Positions 62,541 through 64,000 of a DNA stretch of 64,000 bases are shown here, piece after piece; position 1 is the first letter of the stretch; every line of letters begins with the position of its first letter. The stretch is taken from positions 1,681,839 to 1,745,838 of the forward strand of contig NZ_DS022272.1 of assembly GCF_000153705.1 (NCBI RefSeq). Reading direction: 5' to 3'. Below the pieces are notes generated by a model. It was not told where the DNA came from. It was given only the letters and a program-made list of their open reading frames with translations, and did no database searches. The stretch comes from Fulvimarina pelagi HTCC2506. Its GTDB lineage: Bacteria > Pseudomonadota > Alphaproteobacteria > Rhizobiales > Rhizobiaceae. The position numbers and the translations under genes were made by a program.

Positions 62541-62565
62541 ATACCATCACCAAAGCTCATGGTAT
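62541..62565. promoter_or_regulatory. Inverted repeat ATACCAT-N11-ATGGTAT, candidate gapA operator
   Basis: A perfect 7-bp inverted repeat separated by 11 bases, 104 bases before the gapA ATG. Its spacing suits a dimeric regulator of the LysR or GntR kind. No binding protein is known from the sequence. Confidence 0.35.
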
Positions 62566-62668
62566 TTGCGATTGATCGCGGGAAGGCTTGGCATTACGTG
62601 GATGGCCAACGCCCGGTCGCAAGTCCGGCAGTGTTCGAGACCCTTGAAGTTCCGGGAGACCCCTATCC

Positions 62669-63676
62669 ATGGCAGTCCGCGTCGCAATCAACGGCTTCGG
62701 CCGCATCGGCCGTAACATCCTCCGATCGATCGTCGAGTCGGGCCGCACCGATATCGAGGTTGTCGGCATCAATGATCTCGGACCCGTCGAAACCAACGCG
62801 CACCTCATCCGCTTCGACTCGGTGCACGGCCGCTTCCCGGGTGAGGTGAAGGTCGACGGCGAGACCATCGATGTCGGTCGTGGTCCCATTCGCGTCACTG
62901 CCGAGCGCGATCCGAAGAACCTTCCCTGGGGCGATCTCGACGTCGACGTAGCGCTCGAATGCACCGGCCTCTTCACCGCTCGCGATAAGGCTGCCGCCCA
63001 TCTCGACGCCGGCGCAAAGAAGGTGCTCATCTCGGCACCCGGAACCGATGCAGATCTCACCGTCGTCTACGGCGTCAACCACGACAAGCTGACGGCCGAA
63101 CACAAGGTCGTCTCGAATGCATCCTGCACCACGAACTGCCTGTCGCCTGTCGCCAAGGTGCTTCACGAAGCCATCGGCATCGAGAAAGGCATGATGACGA
63201 CGATCCATTCCTATACGGGCGACCAGCCGACGCTCGACACGATGCACAAGGATCTCTACCGGGGTCGCGCCGCCGCTCTCTCGATGATTCCGACCTCTAC
63301 CGGCGCAGCCAAGGCCGTCGGCCTCGTCCTGCCGGAGCTCGACGGCAAGCTCGACGGCTTCGCCATGCGCGTACCGACACCGAACGTCTCGGTCGTCGAC
63401 CTTAAATTCGTTGCCAAGCGCTCTACCAGCGTCGATGAGATCAAGAACGCCATCAAGGCGGCGGCAGACGGTCCGCTCAAAGGCATCCTCGCCTACACCA
63501 ACGAGAAGAACGTCTCGATCGACTTCAATCACGACCCCCATTCCTCGATCTTCCATATGGACCAGACCAAGGTCATGGACGGCACGCTCGTCTCCGTCTT
63601 GTCTTGGTACGACAATGAATGGGGTTTCTCGAACCGCATGTCAGACATGGCGATTGCCCTGCACAACGCCGGCTGA
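62669..63676 (+). CDS. gapA: Glyceraldehyde-3-phosphate dehydrogenase, type I
   Basis: 335-residue glycolytic/gluconeogenic enzyme. The N-terminal Rossmann motif [10 protein letters not shown] is at 6-15, the catalytic Cys in [16 protein letters not shown] near 149-164, [19 protein letters not shown] near 175-194, and [12 protein letters not shown] near 232-243. The acidic residue after the second strand (GINDLG near 33-38) favours NAD. ATG 62669. tkt and gapA are close in many rhizobia, and both serve triose-phosphate metabolism. A terminator follows. Confidence 0.97.
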   Translation: MAVRVAINGFGRIGRNILRSIVESGRTDIEVVGINDLGPVETNAHLIRFDSVHGRFPGEVKVDGETIDVGRGPIRVTAERDPKNLPWGDLDVDVALECTGLFTARDKAAAHLDAGAKKVLISAPGTDADLTVVYGVNHDKLTAEHKVVSNASCTTNCLSPVAKVLHEAIGIEKGMMTTIHSYTGDQPTLDTMHKDLYRGRAAALSMIPTSTGAAKAVGLVLPELDGKLDGFAMRVPTPNVSVVDLKFVAKRSTSVDEIKNAIKAAADGPLKGILAYTNEKNVSIDFNHDPHSSIFHMDQTKVMDGTLVSVLSWYDNEWGFSNRMSDMAIALHNAG

Positions 63677-63705
63677 AAACGCGGGAACAGCACAGGTTTC
63701 ATCGG

Positions 63706-63731
63706 ACGGGTCGCTGCATGCGGCCCGTTTT
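63706..63731 (+). terminator. Intrinsic terminator after gapA
   Basis: A 9-bp stem with one G-U pair (63706-63714 with 63720-63728), a 5-base loop and four T ending at 63731, 30 bases past the gapA stop. Confidence 0.8.
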
Positions 63732-63884
63732 CGATTCTACCGTCGCTTCGGACGGGTAGCCGGGCGCGCCACGCGGCGCATATCCCCCTTTCGCACGCTT
63801 CTCCATCCAAGCGCATGGTTCGGACGGTCGCGCGGCCTTTTCTTGTGAAGGCCATCGACCAAAGGGCCGCCCGGCAGGATTCCG

Positions 63885-64000
63885 ATGCTCGAAGACCTCT
63901 ACCTCGTCATCCTCGTCGGCACCGTCCTCGTCCTTCTGGCGGCCTTCTCCAGCCTGCTCGCTTCCCGCTTCGGCACGCCGCTGCTGCTGCTCTTCCTCTC
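63885..64000 (+). CDS. Start of a K+/H+ antiporter (CvrA/NhaP2-like), cut by window end
   Basis: Only the first 38 codons are in the window. The N-terminus MLEDLYLVILVGTVLVLLAAFSSLLASRFGTPLLLLFL is a membrane helix followed by the S-x-R-x-G-x-P-x-L-L-x-F-L loop that starts CPA1-type K+/H+ or Na+/H+ antiporters such as CvrA/NhaP2. AGGA lies six bases before the ATG. The rest of the gene lies outside, so the assignment depends on this short stretch. Confidence 0.65.
   Translation, partial: MLEDLYLVILVGTVLVLLAAFSSLLASRFGTPLLLLFL

Noticed and set aside
62663-63556. 297-codon antisense frame over gapA
   Set aside because: Shadow of gapA in a GC-rich gene.
1-64000. Search for CRISPR, IS elements, integrases, toxin-antitoxin pairs and tRNA or rRNA genes
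   Set aside because: No regularly spaced repeats, no transposase or integrase-like protein, and no rRNA or tRNA folds were visible by reading; a tool search would be decisive.

Overview
The window is a gene-dense, GC-rich (roughly 60%) stretch of chromosome from an alphaproteobacterium of the order Hyphomicrobiales (Rhizobiales). Lineage markers are RcdA and TrcR (cell-cycle proteins of alphaproteobacteria), AddAB in place of RecBCD, a DUF4164-ZapA pair, an Hsp20-DUF1150 pair, DUF1236 and DUF6894 proteins, and a cobalamin riboswitch in front of cbtBA. I cannot place the genus from sequence alone; an Aurantimonadaceae-like organism is a guess. Almost everything is housekeeping. I see no insertion sequence, prophage, CRISPR array, rRNA or tRNA gene.

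Layout. 1-8 kb: 3' part of dadA, a Fae-family protein that appears to lack its catalytic His, a YihY membrane protein, small exported proteins, a SIMPL protein, a SixA-like phosphatase and the ycjX-ycjF pair. 8-20 kb: mutS, a GNAT acetyltransferase, a glutathionyl-hydroquinone reductase-type GST, a Nudix hydrolase, a metallophosphoesterase, a GGDEF/degenerate-EAL protein and leuA. 20-31.6 kb: trcR, a CaCA-type antiporter, a quinone oxidoreductase, a candidate AbcR-like sRNA, rcdA with CtrA-like sites, then addB-addA-trxA. 32-39 kb: redoxin-gph, a MaoC protein and a divergent MDR enzyme, an Lrp regulator, cobalamin riboswitch-cbtB-cbtA, then folP-folK-DUF1636 on the other strand. 39-46.5 kb: DUF1236 protein, rpsP, ffh, an EEP-family protein, a DksA/TraR protein, an MFS transporter and a luciferase-like oxidoreductase. 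46.6-51 kb: rph-rdgB-hemW, then rsmI-yraN. 51-64 kb: hsp20-DUF1150 with a heat-shock promoter, msrB, a FAS1 protein, arfB, pckA, a putative protease inhibitor, a GNAT-hydrolase pair, zapA-DUF4164, tkt, a second YihY, gapA, and the start of a CvrA/NhaP2-type antiporter.

How it works together. There is a DNA repair block (mutS, addAB), a translation and RNA-maturation block (rpsP, ffh, rph, rsmI, arfB), a folate block (folP, folK), central carbon metabolism (pckA, tkt, gapA), redox and protein-damage repair (trxA, msrB, hsp20, redoxin) and cell-cycle control (trcR, rcdA, zapA). Many neighbouring genes share 1-4 base start/stop overlaps, so translational coupling is common.

The most interesting signals are mainly regulatory: a three-hairpin sRNA candidate at 23484-23595, CtrA-like motifs before rcdA, RpoH-type promoters before hsp20 and trxA, the B12 riboswitch with an adjacent SD-proximal hairpin, structured leaders before ffh and pckA, and the atypical Fae protein. 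I did not find a clearly new multi-gene system.
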